Assembly: GCF_016653295.1 (NCBI RefSeq)
Contig: NZ_NHSF01000059.1
Coordinates: forward strand, 264,162 to 328,161
Length of the DNA: 64,000 bases
Source: Halochromatium salexigens
GTDB lineage: Bacteria; Pseudomonadota; Gammaproteobacteria; Chromatiales; Chromatiaceae
Direction: 5' to 3'
The notes under the pieces were generated by a model. That model did no database searches and was not told where the DNA came from. It worked only from the letters and a program-made list of their open reading frames with translations. This document shows positions 43,913 through 52,108 of this stretch, piece after piece; position 1 is the first letter of the stretch; the number at the start of each line of letters is the position of its first letter. A program made the translations under genes and the position numbers.

Positions 43913-44110
43913 TCAGCCTTTAGACCACTGAGAGAAGTTGTCGGTGCTCTTCTCCTCACCATCGGCATAACCGGCCTCATAGGCCTCGGTCAAGCGCTGC
44001 TCTTCACGCTTCGGATTCTGCAAGAATCCACATTGCCAGCCTTGGATATACTCGTCATCGACACCAAGCTGTTCCATTTTGGTGACAGCGTCGTAATAGA
44101 ATTGGTTCAT
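43913..44110 (-). CDS. Small protein with RMF-like C-terminal half
   Basis: This 65-residue soluble protein begins MNQFYYDAVTKMEQLGVDDE and ends with AYEAGYADGEEKSTDNFSQW. The AYEAGYADG-type segment recalls the GYQAG motif of the ribosome modulation factor family, and EYIQGWQCGF is a second such turn, but the likeness is weak. It is followed by a clear terminator, which supports a real, independently transcribed gene. Function unknown. Confidence 0.6.
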   Translation of the reverse strand: MNQFYYDAVTKMEQLGVDDEYIQGWQCGFLQNPKREEQRLTEAYEAGYADGEEKSTDNFSQWSKG

Positions 44111-44505
44111 CGTCCACTCTCCGGTCAGCGATTAAGATTCGGTTGCAAACCTTTGGTTGCGGCTGTCCTCGTGAGTGCGACAGCCGCCTGATCCAAGCCC
44201 TTGACGGGAGCGCGTCGAACCGGTTGTCGACGCGCCTCGCACGCAGGGGATCTCCACAGCGCGCACTCGCCCGAATCTGGCTTAACGGATAAGAATACCG
44301 CTTCTTTCTAATGCACACCAGCGCCGGAGGTTGCCCCCAGATTGCTCAGGCTGAGCGAGCGGCCTGCTGACCTGGCGCAGTCAGGCCTCACTTGCGATTG
44401 ACGGCGACACCACCCAACCTTAGACGACTTACAGTGCAGCCGAGCCTCGCTTCGGCCCCGAGTTTGCTCGGTACGAGTCTGATCGATAAAGGAGACCGCC
44501 CCATC
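44111..44505. other. 395-base intergenic region between divergent genes
   Basis: This gap separates the minus-strand 65-residue gene from the plus-strand MoxR gene and should hold both promoters. I see a perfect nine-pair inverted repeat, GCGGCTGTC (44159-44167) with GACAGCCGC (44179-44187), and a Shine-Dalgarno (AAAGGAGA) at the right end. No convincing promoter hexamers or genes were found. Confidence 0.6.
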
Positions 44506-45549
44506 ATGCGTCCCGCCCAGCTGTTATCCGTCCTCGAGCGCGAACTCGCCAGTGCCGCCGAAGGGCATCACACGCCCGTCATGCTCTGGGGGCCGCCCGG
44601 GGTGGGGAAGTCCCAGATGATCGCGCTGGTCGCGCAGCGCCAGCAGGTGCCGGTGATCGATATCCGCCTCTCGCAGATGGAACCGAGCGACCTGCGCGGC
44701 ATCCCGTTTCGGGTCGAGCAGCACGTCGAATGGGCGATTCCCGCGCTCCTGCCCGACGTCCATCGCCATGGGCAGGCGGGCATCCTGTTCCTCGACGAGA
44801 TCACCTCGGCACCGCCGGCGGTCTCGGCGGCGGCCTATCAGCTGATCCTCGATCGGCGTCTCGGCGAGTATCAGGTGCCAGCACATTGGGCCATCTTCGC
44901 CGCCGGCAATCGCCAAGGCGATCGCGGCGTGACCTACAGCATGCCCGCGCCCTTGGCGAACCGTTTCTCGCACTTCGAGGTCGACACCCACCTTGACGAC
45001 TGGGTCGCCTGGGCCTATGCCAAGGGGCTCGATGAGCGCGTGATCGCCTTCCTGCGCTTTCGCCCCGAGCTGCTGTTCGATTTCGACCCGGCGCACAACC
45101 CGGTCGCCTTCCCATCGCCGCGCTCCTGGGAGTTCGCCCATCGCGCCTTGCAAAAATTCCAGGCTGACCCGCAACTGCTGCAGGGCACCCTGCAGGCCTG
45201 CGTGGGACCGGCGGCCGGGATCGAACTCGCCGCCTTCATCGCCAGTATCGACCAGATGCCGGACCTCGACGCCATCTGTCGCGGCGAGCCGGTGCCGGTG
45301 CCGAGCGAGATCGATCTCCAATACGCGGTCGCCGCGGCGCTGGTCGGCAAGGCCATCCGTGCCCAGGGCAGTGCCGAGCAGCAGACCCTGATCGGCCATA
45401 TCCTGGTCTATGCTGGGCGCTTTCCACAGCGGGAGATGGGCGTGATGCTGGTCTCCGATCTGCACCGCGCCATCGGCGGCGCGCTGTTCGAGGTGCCGGC
45501 CTTCGCCGAGTGGGCGAACGCCATCGCCGATGTCATGCTCTATCAATAG
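44506..45549 (+). CDS. MoxR-family AAA+ ATPase
   Basis: This 347-residue ATPase has Walker A GPPGVGKSQMIA, Walker B GILFLDEITSAPP and sensor segments FAAGNRQGD and PAPLANRFSHFEVD. MoxR proteins act as chaperones, often inserting metals or cofactors, together with a VWA-domain partner. That partner follows immediately. The ATG at 44506 is preceded by AAAGGAGA; the frame is open upstream to 44392 but has no ribosome-binding site there. Confidence 0.9.
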   Translation: MRPAQLLSVLERELASAAEGHHTPVMLWGPPGVGKSQMIALVAQRQQVPVIDIRLSQMEPSDLRGIPFRVEQHVEWAIPALLPDVHRHGQAGILFLDEITSAPPAVSAAAYQLILDRRLGEYQVPAHWAIFAAGNRQGDRGVTYSMPAPLANRFSHFEVDTHLDDWVAWAYAKGLDERVIAFLRFRPELLFDFDPAHNPVAFPSPRSWEFAHRALQKFQADPQLLQGTLQACVGPAAGIELAAFIASIDQMPDLDAICRGEPVPVPSEIDLQYAVAAALVGKAIRAQGSAEQQTLIGHILVYAGRFPQREMGVMLVSDLHRAIGGALFEVPAFAEWANAIADVMLYQ

Positions 45550-45583
45550 ACCTCACGACAGACCTCACGACCACCGGAGACCC

Positions 45584-46960
45584 ATGGCTGCCGATTTCAT
45601 TGGTGATATCCAGACGCATCCGCAGGGTGAATGTCCAAGCGAGACCGGTGCGCCCGCGCTGGACGCAGAAGCGTGCGCGGCCATCGAGACCAAGCTCGCC
45701 GCTGCGCGGACCCGGCTGATCCTCGACAAGCCCTTCCTGGGAGCGCTCGTGCTGCGCCTGCCGCTGCAGGCGGCCAAGGGCGATTGGTGCCCGACCACGG
45801 CCACCGATGCGCGCGCCTTCTATTACAACCCCGACTATATCGACGCGCTGAGCCTCGACGAGACCCAATTCATGCTCGCCCATGAGGCGCTGCACTGTGC
45901 CCTCTCGCACTTCGCGCGCCGCCAACATCGCGTCAAGCACCGCTGGGATCTGGCCTGCGATTACGCCATCAACCCATTACTGGTCGAGGACGGGTTGAAA
46001 CCACCACCCAACGCGCTGCTGATGCCGATGTACAAGGGCATGACCGCCGAGGAGATCTATCCGCTGATCGATGACAACGATCAGTCCGAGACCCTCGACA
46101 CCCATGCCTACGATCGCGAGGCTGAGGGCCAGGGGCAGCACTCGGGCATGGATGAGCGCGACGTCCAGGCGCAACAGCAGCAGACTCAGGCCGAGGGTGG
46201 CGAACAGGGTCAGGGCACCCCGCAACAGCGCGACACACCGGCGTCTGCACCACCGGCTTCGGCACCCGACACGCCGGCGCCGGAGGCCGCGCCCGAGGCG
46301 CACACCGCGCCGCCACCCCTGACCCCCGACGAGCAGGAGACCCTGCAGGTGCAATGGCAGCAGCGCATGGCCGGTGCCGCGCAACAGGCGATGCAGGCGG
46401 GTCGGCTGAGCGGCGAACTCAAGCGCCTGATCGACCATCTCTTGCAGCCGCAACTGCCCTGGCGCATGCTGCTGGCGCGTTACATGAACGCGCTCTCGCG
46501 CCATGACTACAGTTGGTCGCGGCCCTCCCGGCGCGAGGGCGCGCACCTCCTGCCGAGCCTGCGCAGTCAGCACATCGAGCTAGTGGTCGCGCTCGACACC
46601 TCGGGCTCGATCAAGGACGCCGAGATGCAGGCCTTCATCGATGAAGTCGACGCCCTCAAGGCCCAGGTCCAGGCACAAGTCATCCTGCTGCCGTGCGACA
46701 GCGCCCTGTGTCCGGGCGCGCCCTTTCGGTTCGAGCCCTGGGAGCGCTTCGAGCGCCCACGCGATCTCCAGGGTGGGGGCGGAACCAACTTCAGACCCGT
46801 GTTCCAATGGGTGCAAGACCAGGGGCTGAGCCCAGACCTGCTGGTCTACTTCACCGATGCCGACGGCCGCTTCCCGGACCATGAGCCACACTACCCGGTC
46901 ATCTGGCTGGTCAAGGGTCGCTCGAGCGTGCCTTGGGGCCAGCGCGTGCAATTGAACTGA
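45584..46960 (+). CDS. VWA-like protein with putative metallopeptidase domain (DUF2201 type)
   Basis: This 458-residue protein has an N-terminal domain with a zinc-peptidase-like HEALHCALSHFARRQH motif, then a Gln/Pro/Ala-rich linker (about residues 190-245) and a C-terminal VWA-like domain starting ELVVALDTSGSIKDAEMQAF. The DxSxS part of a metal-ion-dependent adhesion site is visible (DTSGS). It follows the MoxR ATPase by 34 bases, the usual ATPase-VWA pair. The start MAADFIGDI at 45584 follows GGAGA. The substrate is unknown. Confidence 0.85.
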   Translation: MAADFIGDIQTHPQGECPSETGAPALDAEACAAIETKLAAARTRLILDKPFLGALVLRLPLQAAKGDWCPTTATDARAFYYNPDYIDALSLDETQFMLAHEALHCALSHFARRQHRVKHRWDLACDYAINPLLVEDGLKPPPNALLMPMYKGMTAEEIYPLIDDNDQSETLDTHAYDREAEGQGQHSGMDERDVQAQQQQTQAEGGEQGQGTPQQRDTPASAPPASAPDTPAPEAAPEAHTAPPPLTPDEQETLQVQWQQRMAGAAQQAMQAGRLSGELKRLIDHLLQPQLPWRMLLARYMNALSRHDYSWSRPSRREGAHLLPSLRSQHIELVVALDTSGSIKDAEMQAFIDEVDALKAQVQAQVILLPCDSALCPGAPFRFEPWERFERPRDLQGGGGTNFRPVFQWVQDQGLSPDLLVYFTDADGRFPDHEPHYPVIWLVKGRSSVPWGQRVQLN

Positions 46961-46963
46961 GCC

Positions 46964-48481
46964 ATGACCAACCCCCTTCCCCTCATCGGTCGGCGCATTC
47001 CAACTCGCATCCCGGCCCGCATTCCGGTCCGCATCCCGGCTCGCATCGGGGCACTGCTCCTCGCCGCCATGCTGGTCTTGCTGCCGGCCATGGGTCCAGC
47101 GGACCCGTTTGCGCTGCCGGATTTCGGCAGCTCGGCCGACAGCCTGATGTCGCGCGCCGAAGAGCGCGATCTTGGCCAAGAGTTCATGAAGTGGGTGCGC
47201 AAGGCGTTGCCGGTCTCGGATGATCCGGTGCTGACCGATTATCTCGAAACCCTGGGCCAACAACTGGTCGCCGCGAGCGGGAATCCTGGGCGCTATCGCT
47301 TCTTCCTGGTCGAGGAGCCGACGATCAACGCCTTCGCCGGACCCGACGGCCACATCGGCGTCTTCGCCGGCTTGATCCTGGCCGCAGAGACCGAGGGCGA
47401 ACTCGCCGGCGTCATCGCGCACGAACTCGCCCATGTCAGCCAAGACCATCTGATGCGCCGCTTCGAGGCGCAGAAACAGATGGCCCTGCCGGCCACGGCA
47501 CTGCTGCTCGCCGCCGCCGTGCTCGGGGCGACGGTCGATGCCAACATCGGCGCTGCCGGGCTGATGGGCGTGCAGGGCGCCGCCGCCCAGAAGCAGATCA
47601 ACTTTACCCGCGCCAACGAGGAAGAGGCCGATCGCATCGGCATCGACACCCTCTCGCGTGCCGGTCACAACCCCTATGCGATGCCGGGCTTCTTCCAACG
47701 CCTGGCGAAGACGACGCGCATCTCGGACAGTGCGGCGCCCGCCTTCCTGCGCACCCATCCGGTGACCACCAGCCGCATCGCCGATGCCATGAACCGCGCC
47801 CGGCAACACGGCGTGCGCCAGCGCCCGGACAGCCTGCGCTTCCATCTGGCGCGCGCCAACCTGCGCCAGCGCCGCGAATCCAACCCGGCGCGCGCCGTCG
47901 AGCACTTCGAGAAGACCCTCGAGCAGGGCCGCTACCGCGACGAGACCGCGCAACGCTATGGCTACGCCCTCGCCCTAATCCGGGCCGGTCGCCTCGAGGC
48001 CGCGCGCCAGCAGCTCGCGCCCCTGCTCGAGGCGCACCCGAGCCAGACCGAGTTCCTGGTGCTGCGCGCCGAGATCGACCGCCGCGCCGGCAACCCCCAG
48101 CAAGCGGTGCGCGATCTCAAGGGCGCCGTGGGATTGGCGCCTGGCAATTGGCCGCTCAATCAGGCCTATGCCGAGTCGTTGATGGCCGCCGAGAAGCCCG
48201 CGCAGGCGCTCGCGGCCCTCGAGCGCTTCGTGGCGCTGCGCTCCGACATCGCCCCGATCTACGAGCTGATGGCCGACGCCGCCGGGCAAGCGGGTCAGCG
48301 CGCGTTGAATTATCGCTATCGCGCCGAATACCTCTACCTGAGCCATGCGCTGGAGCCGGCGATTCGCCAGCTCGAGCTGGCACTGCGCCTCGAGGATCTC
48401 GACTTTCATCTGGCCTCGCGACTCCAGGTGCGCCTTGCTGAGCTCAAGGCCCTCGAGCGCGCGCGCGAGGCGCGCGACTGA
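46964..48481 (+). CDS. bepA: M48 family metalloprotease with TPR repeats (BepA-like)
   Basis: This 505-residue periplasmic zinc protease has the HELAHVSQDH motif (His153, His157) and the third ligand in NEEEADRIGIDTL. The C-terminal half is made of TPR-like helices (about residues 290-500). BepA in E. coli looks after outer-membrane protein assembly and LptD maturation. The signal peptide (about 29-47) is preceded by an odd basic run of five RIP-type repeats (residues 11-28). It starts 3 bases after the VWA-gene stop, but no functional link is known. Confidence 0.9.
   Translation: MTNPLPLIGRRIPTRIPARIPVRIPARIGALLLAAMLVLLPAMGPADPFALPDFGSSADSLMSRAEERDLGQEFMKWVRKALPVSDDPVLTDYLETLGQQLVAASGNPGRYRFFLVEEPTINAFAGPDGHIGVFAGLILAAETEGELAGVIAHELAHVSQDHLMRRFEAQKQMALPATALLLAAAVLGATVDANIGAAGLMGVQGAAAQKQINFTRANEEEADRIGIDTLSRAGHNPYAMPGFFQRLAKTTRISDSAAPAFLRTHPVTTSRIADAMNRARQHGVRQRPDSLRFHLARANLRQRRESNPARAVEHFEKTLEQGRYRDETAQRYGYALALIRAGRLEAARQQLAPLLEAHPSQTEFLVLRAEIDRRAGNPQQAVRDLKGAVGLAPGNWPLNQAYAESLMAAEKPAQALAALERFVALRSDIAPIYELMADAAGQAGQRALNYRYRAEYLYLSHALEPAIRQLELALRLEDLDFHLASRLQVRLAELKALERAREARD
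46994..47047 (+). repeat. 12-bp tandem repeat encoding RIPx units
   Basis: Units reading CGCATTCCAACT, CGCATCCCGGCC, CGCATTCCGGTC, CGCATCCCGGCT and a partial fifth encode RIPT, RIPA, RIPV, RIPA and RI at the N-terminus of the BepA-like protein. It is in frame and sits just before the hydrophobic signal core. Slippage could change the number of units. Confidence 0.85.
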
Positions 48482-48711
48482 CCCCGGCGGTGGTCTCAGC
48501 GGGCGCAAAGGCGGTTTTCAGTATCCGACGGATGCGCTAAGCTAAGCCGATCGTCAAGCTGGGAACCATCGCCGGTGCCTTGAGTCAACGAGATAACGCA
48601 AGGCCAAGACACCAGCGCTTCGATGGCAGCAGCGCATCCAACGACGCAGAACGACAATCACAGTTCACGCCCCAAAGGCCCCACCCCCGTGTTCGATAGA
48701 GGAGATGTTCC

Positions 48712-49185
48712 ATGATCGACGCAAAACGCAGAACCCTACTCAAGGGCTCCCTTGGTGTTAGCGCAATCGGCGTAGCCGTGAGTGCCGGCCTGCTGACGCC
48801 TGGCACCGTCCTCGCCAACTGGCCGAAGGCCGCCTTCGCGGCTACCGAAACCGATGCCGCACTGAACGAACTGTTAGGCAGTAATGCCACCGAGAACAGC
48901 GATCAGATCAAGCTCGAGGCACCGGATATCGCCGAAAATGGTGCCCAGCTTCCGGTGGTGGTCGATACCGACCTCGAAGGCGTCCAGTCGATCTCGATCA
49001 TCGCCTCCGCCAACAACTCTCCACTGATCGCCTCATTTGATTTGGGCACCAATGCCGTTCCCTTCGTCTCCACCCGCATCAAGATGGCCGAGTCCGCTGA
49101 TATCATCGCTGTCGTCAAGACTGACAGCGGCCTGTTCAGCAAGACCAAATCCGTCAAAGTCACCATCGGCGGCTGCGGCGGCTGA
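48712..49185 (+). CDS. soxY: Sulfur oxidation carrier protein SoxY
   Basis: This 157-residue periplasmic protein carries sulfur intermediates on the Cys of its C-terminal tail, seen as VTIGGCGG. The N-terminus has a twin-arginine signal (KRRTLLKGSLG, with the RR pair followed by a hydrophobic stretch), so it is probably exported folded, together with SoxZ. A ribosome-binding site (GGAGA) precedes the ATG. It lies 49 bases upstream of soxZ and no other sox genes are in the window. Confidence 0.95.
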   Translation: MIDAKRRTLLKGSLGVSAIGVAVSAGLLTPGTVLANWPKAAFAATETDAALNELLGSNATENSDQIKLEAPDIAENGAQLPVVVDTDLEGVQSISIIASANNSPLIASFDLGTNAVPFVSTRIKMAESADIIAVVKTDSGLFSKTKSVKVTIGGCGG

Positions 49186-49234
49186 CGCCAACGCTTCTGT
49201 CTTCAACCACCGATTTACAAACTGAGGTAAGACA

Positions 49235-49549
49235 ATGGCAGGCAGCATCAAGATTCGCGCTAGGAACAGCAATGGCGTTACCACCGTCAAATCGATAATA
49301 CAACATGAGATGGAGACCGGACTGCGCACAGATAAGAAAACCGGCGAACCGATTCCCGCGCACTTCATCCAAGAGGTCACCGCCAAGTGGAAGGATGAGG
49401 TGGTAATGACCGGCCTTTGGAGCGGCGGCGTCTCCAAAAACCCCTATCTGTCGTTTAAGTTCAATGGCGGCGAAAAAGGCGACAAGATTGAAATCACCTG
49501 GGTCGACAATCAGGGACAGAGCGGAACCGTAACAGATGAAATCGGTTGA
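49235..49549 (+). CDS. soxZ: Sulfur oxidation protein SoxZ
   Basis: This 104-residue protein forms the SoxYZ complex, in which SoxZ supports the swinging Cys tail of SoxY. Family segments are MAGSIKIRARNSNGVTTVKS, PAHFIQEVTAKWKDEVVMTG and SGGVSKNPYLSFKFNGGEKG. It has no signal and is exported with SoxY. A terminator follows directly. The broken copy 2 kb downstream has a closely related C-terminal half. Confidence 0.96.
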   Translation: MAGSIKIRARNSNGVTTVKSIIQHEMETGLRTDKKTGEPIPAHFIQEVTAKWKDEVVMTGLWSGGVSKNPYLSFKFNGGEKGDKIEITWVDNQGQSGTVTDEIG

Positions 49550-49575
49550 TCACGCGCTGACCTCCGCGTAACTGT

Positions 49576-49606
49576 AAACCCCGCCCATAGAGCGGGGTTT
49601 TATTTT
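49576..49606 (+). terminator. Intrinsic terminator of soxYZ
   Basis: AACCCCGC and GCGGGGTT pair around a short loop and are followed by TTATTTTA. A related hairpin ends the second, broken soxZ. Confidence 0.85.
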
Positions 49607-49631
49607 AGTCCTTGATCATCAATTCGCCTGT

Positions 49632-50564
49632 TCACTGTCTCGCGCGCACAAGACGAACGGGTAGTTCGTAGCCCTTAGGGTTACCGCTGACGCCGCCGTA
49701 GCTGAAATCGACGTGCGACGCGAAGCGCGACTCGTCGGCATCCGTCGACGAAGACCAAAACCAGCCTGACGGCGTATTCGGAAAATAGCGCTCATCGATC
49801 GCTATGTGGCTGAAGTCTAGGAAGCGTGGCTCGACCAGTGAAGCTAGCTCGTTCTTGTTCGGCAGGCGCCATTGACCACTATCACTGTCGACAGCATGCT
49901 GCATCGCCGCTTCCCAGCTGAAACGCTGAACTCTTCCAGTAGCGCAGTCCCTCCCGCTCAAGCCTTCCACGCATTGTTTCCAGACCAGCCCAGTATCCCG
50001 ATCAGTGACGGTGCCGTCACCGTTGTCTTCAAAACGACTGCCAGGAGCGTTGCAATTCTGCTCACATACGAGGCGAACGTATGAGCCGCTAGTCTTAGAG
50101 CGGGAGCCGAGGTGGCCATTGTAGAAAAAGACGAACCACGCGTCGCGCGAATCGTCGGCACTCGGCGACGAAGACCAGAACCAGCCTGACGACGTATTCG
50201 GAAAATAGCGCTCATTGATTGCCGGGCTTTGGCAGCGGCGCTCGACCAGTGAAGCTAGCTCGTCCTTGTTCGGCAGGCGCCATTGACCACTGTAACTGTC
50301 GTCGATAGCATGCTGTAGTGCCGCTTGCCATTTGAAACGCTGGGCGCGTCCAGTAGCGCAGCCCGCCCCGCTCAAACCTTCCGCGCATTGTTTCCAGATC
50401 AGCCCGGTATCCAGATCAGTGACGGTGCCGTCACCGTTGTCTTCAAAGCGATTGTCGGGAGCGGTCGCAGCAACCGCGTCGTCGCAGGTCTGATCAGCTT
50501 GCGTCGCAATCATGAAAAAGCTTAAGCCAAGGGCGGTCAAGATTCGTATCATGAGTCTAGCCAT
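49632..50564 (-). CDS. Exported protein with two tandem DUF1566 (Lcl C-terminal) domains
   Basis: This 310-residue exported protein has a signal peptide (IRILTALGLSFFMIATQA) and two repeats at residues about 39-176 and 177-310. Each starts RFEDNGDGTVTD and contains QWRLPNK, ELASLVE and SSGWFWSSS or PSGWFWSSS. The coding DNA of the repeats is also very similar, which points to a recent internal duplication. DUF1566 domains occur in lectin-like surface proteins. The start at 50564 is preceded by GAGGAA. It is convergent with soxZ; no partner gene was recognised. Confidence 0.8.
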   Translation of the reverse strand: MARLMIRILTALGLSFFMIATQADQTCDDAVAATAPDNRFEDNGDGTVTDLDTGLIWKQCAEGLSGAGCATGRAQRFKWQAALQHAIDDSYSGQWRLPNKDELASLVERRCQSPAINERYFPNTSSGWFWSSSPSADDSRDAWFVFFYNGHLGSRSKTSGSYVRLVCEQNCNAPGSRFEDNGDGTVTDRDTGLVWKQCVEGLSGRDCATGRVQRFSWEAAMQHAVDSDSGQWRLPNKNELASLVEPRFLDFSHIAIDERYFPNTPSGWFWSSSTDADESRFASHVDFSYGGVSGNPKGYELPVRLVRARQ

Positions 50565-50895
50565 TAGGGTTCCTCGCTTAGGGTTGATAAATCCAATCGG
50601 TTGGTCGGCCACGCCGACATTTGGAGTAATGGGCTTCGTCGGGGCCAAGAGACAGGTCGCGCGCACAACACGCAGCGCTTCATGCCGCCGGGCAGATAGC
50701 CCTCTTTGGTGGCTAACAGTACCCGAGCCCGGAATGACGCAGCTACCGACTGCAACGACCAATTCGGTGAGGGCCTGAAATTGAGGCTCATGGGGCAAGT
50801 TGTGTGGATCCCCTATTTAAGGGGCAATGCATCCCAAAGATCTGCACTGACCAACCATAGATTAACCACTCAGTTCGCATCAACAAACTGTTTTT

Positions 50896-51213
50896 TCACA
50901 TAATCGACCTCAGGTTCTTCGCACGGCCGGGAGTGAATCGTTGAGACCAAAAAAAACCTGCTTGCTTCACTTTTGCTCTAACGACTCTTATTTTCGATTG
51001 TCCGAAGTTTTCTCTGTGAATTTCTCCATGTTCTTTTTCAACATGCAGAAGAAATTCTATGTCAGATAGTGCCTCTTTTAAGTCGGACTTTAGTAACTCT
51101 TGATTTCTGAACTGCTTCCCAATTATCGCTGCCGCTAGTGCTGCAATAACAGATGCTACGATTGTGCACCCTCCGATTATGGCAGCAGCAGTGATTTCTG
51201 GGTGATTGAACAT
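50896..51213 (-). CDS. Small membrane protein of unknown function
   Basis: This 105-residue protein has one long hydrophobic helix (about residues 8-31, containing AAIIGGCTIVASVIAALAA), then a coiled-coil-like region (LKEALSDIEFLLHVEKEHGE) and a basic tail. The start is preceded by GTGAGG at the proper distance. Its lower G+C and codon use differ from the surrounding core genes and suggest transfer. I do not recognise the family. Confidence 0.55.
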   Translation of the reverse strand: MFNHPEITAAAIIGGCTIVASVIAALAAAIIGKQFRNQELLKSDLKEALSDIEFLLHVEKEHGEIHRENFGQSKIRVVRAKVKQAGFFWSQRFTPGRAKNLRSIM

Positions 51214-51654
51214 GAAAACCTCACTTTCACCAAAGCTTGAATGTCATTTTTGCTTTCACTTTATGTTAGAAAACAAAAAATTCTGAATCTTTAGGTGTAA
51301 CAGCGTCAAAGTTAAGTAAGCCAAAGAGCTTTTAGCGATACGATAACAATAGTCTCGTTTTAAACCACCTTAATATAAGGCCTTGTTCAAAGAGTAGGGT
51401 TTCGGAGTCAGCCCTTTTTAGGCGGCGTTCTGTTGCTCTACTGCAACTGCTTGATTACACGAACATATGCCCTTGCTGCGCTCCATGCAAGAGCGTTGCT
51501 GTAGACCTACTTAAATCCGCAAGCAACTGATCTGAATTTTTTTATGCACCTTAAAAGAGCTGCTATGCACGTCCCAGGTCAGTGGTGCACTTGATAATAC
51601 GCTGCAATGCAATGCGGGAGATTTGATCAAGAGCAAGCAATTAGCGCTTCGAGC
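51214..51654. other. AT-rich intergenic region, nothing recognised
   Basis: This stretch is clearly richer in A+T than the rest of the window and has stops in all frames. It has no open frame that I trust, no tRNA and no clear inverted repeat. It ends where homology to soxZ begins. It is likely a mixture of a promoter for the small membrane protein and decayed DNA. Confidence 0.5.
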
Positions 51655-51765
51655 AGATTGGCACTTCATCCAAAAAATGATCAAGTCGTCATGACCAGCC
51701 TCTGGGGCGGCGGCGTCTCCAAGAATCCCTATCTGTCGTTCAAGCTCAACGGCGGCGAAAAGGGC

Positions 51766-52020
51766 ATGGAACTGACGGCCATAATCTTATTTTTTCTACA
51801 AAAATATTATATTTTCTCGAAAACTTGACAGACCCTGAGCGGCTCTTTAGGGTTCGTCCAGGCACGACAATCAAGTGCCAATCATGGTCGCGACGCGCTC
51901 AGGCGAGACCTTAAACGCACGCAAGAGTCAGGTAAGACGGGTTCGCCCGCACTGGTGTTGACGGCGTGAACATGGCTGAGATAAGGACAGATTATTTCCA
52001 TTATCTCAGGCATTTATGAG
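51766..52020 (+). mobile_element. Internally deleted IS607-family element (about 255 bp)
   Basis: The left end starts ATGGAACTGA, like the ATGTAACTGA of the full element downstream, and both are followed by an AATCTT-containing AT-rich segment. The right end shares the last 29 tnpB codons (51880-51969; NHGRDALRRDLKRTQES against NRGLDTLRPDLKRTQEW), the stop, a TGAGATAA...TTATCTCA hairpin and the terminal ATTTATGAG. tnpA and most of tnpB are gone. The copies differ enough to be separate insertions, not one recent duplication. Confidence 0.8.
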
Positions 52021-52036
52021 CGGCGACACAGTCGAG
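51880..52036 (+). ncRNA. Possible orphan TnpB guide RNA (omega/reRNA-like) at the remnant right end
   Basis: TnpB guide RNAs are known to come from the tnpB 3' end and the right end of the element, with the guide lying just outside. Here that zone is kept without tnpB: a CGGG-TTCG-CCCG stem (51938-51949), the 8-pair TGAGATAA/TTATCTCA stem (51977-52008), the end ATTTATGAG, and then a potential guide starting CGGCGACACAGTCGAG at 52021. The start of the RNA is unknown and expression is not shown. Confidence 0.45.
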
Positions 52037-52108
52037 ATCACTTGGGTCGACACCCATAGCATGTAACTGAGCCTTTAAATCTTCGACAATCTAGCATAAT
52101 ATTGCTTT

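Noticed and set aside
46994-47047. Short repeats resembling a CRISPR array
   Set aside because: There are no spacers; they are in-frame 12-bp codon repeats and no cas genes are present.
49632-50564. DUF1566 gene as a target of a diversity-generating retroelement
   Set aside because: DUF1566 occurs in such targets, but no reverse transcriptase or template repeat is in the window, and differences between the halves are not confined to adenines.
51380-51500. Possible insertion-sequence end in the AT-rich gap
   Set aside because: The GGCCTTGTTCAAAG-like segment has no matching opposite end and no transposase frame, so the claim cannot be supported.
51607-51828. 73-residue open frame as a real gene
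   Set aside because: It is a chance frame through a soxZ fragment that runs into the IS remnant, with no ribosome-binding site.
52021-52036. Remnant guide directed against the intact soxZ
   Set aside because: Only about the first seven bases (GGCGACA) match the intact soxZ; the rest has several mismatches, so targeting is unlikely.
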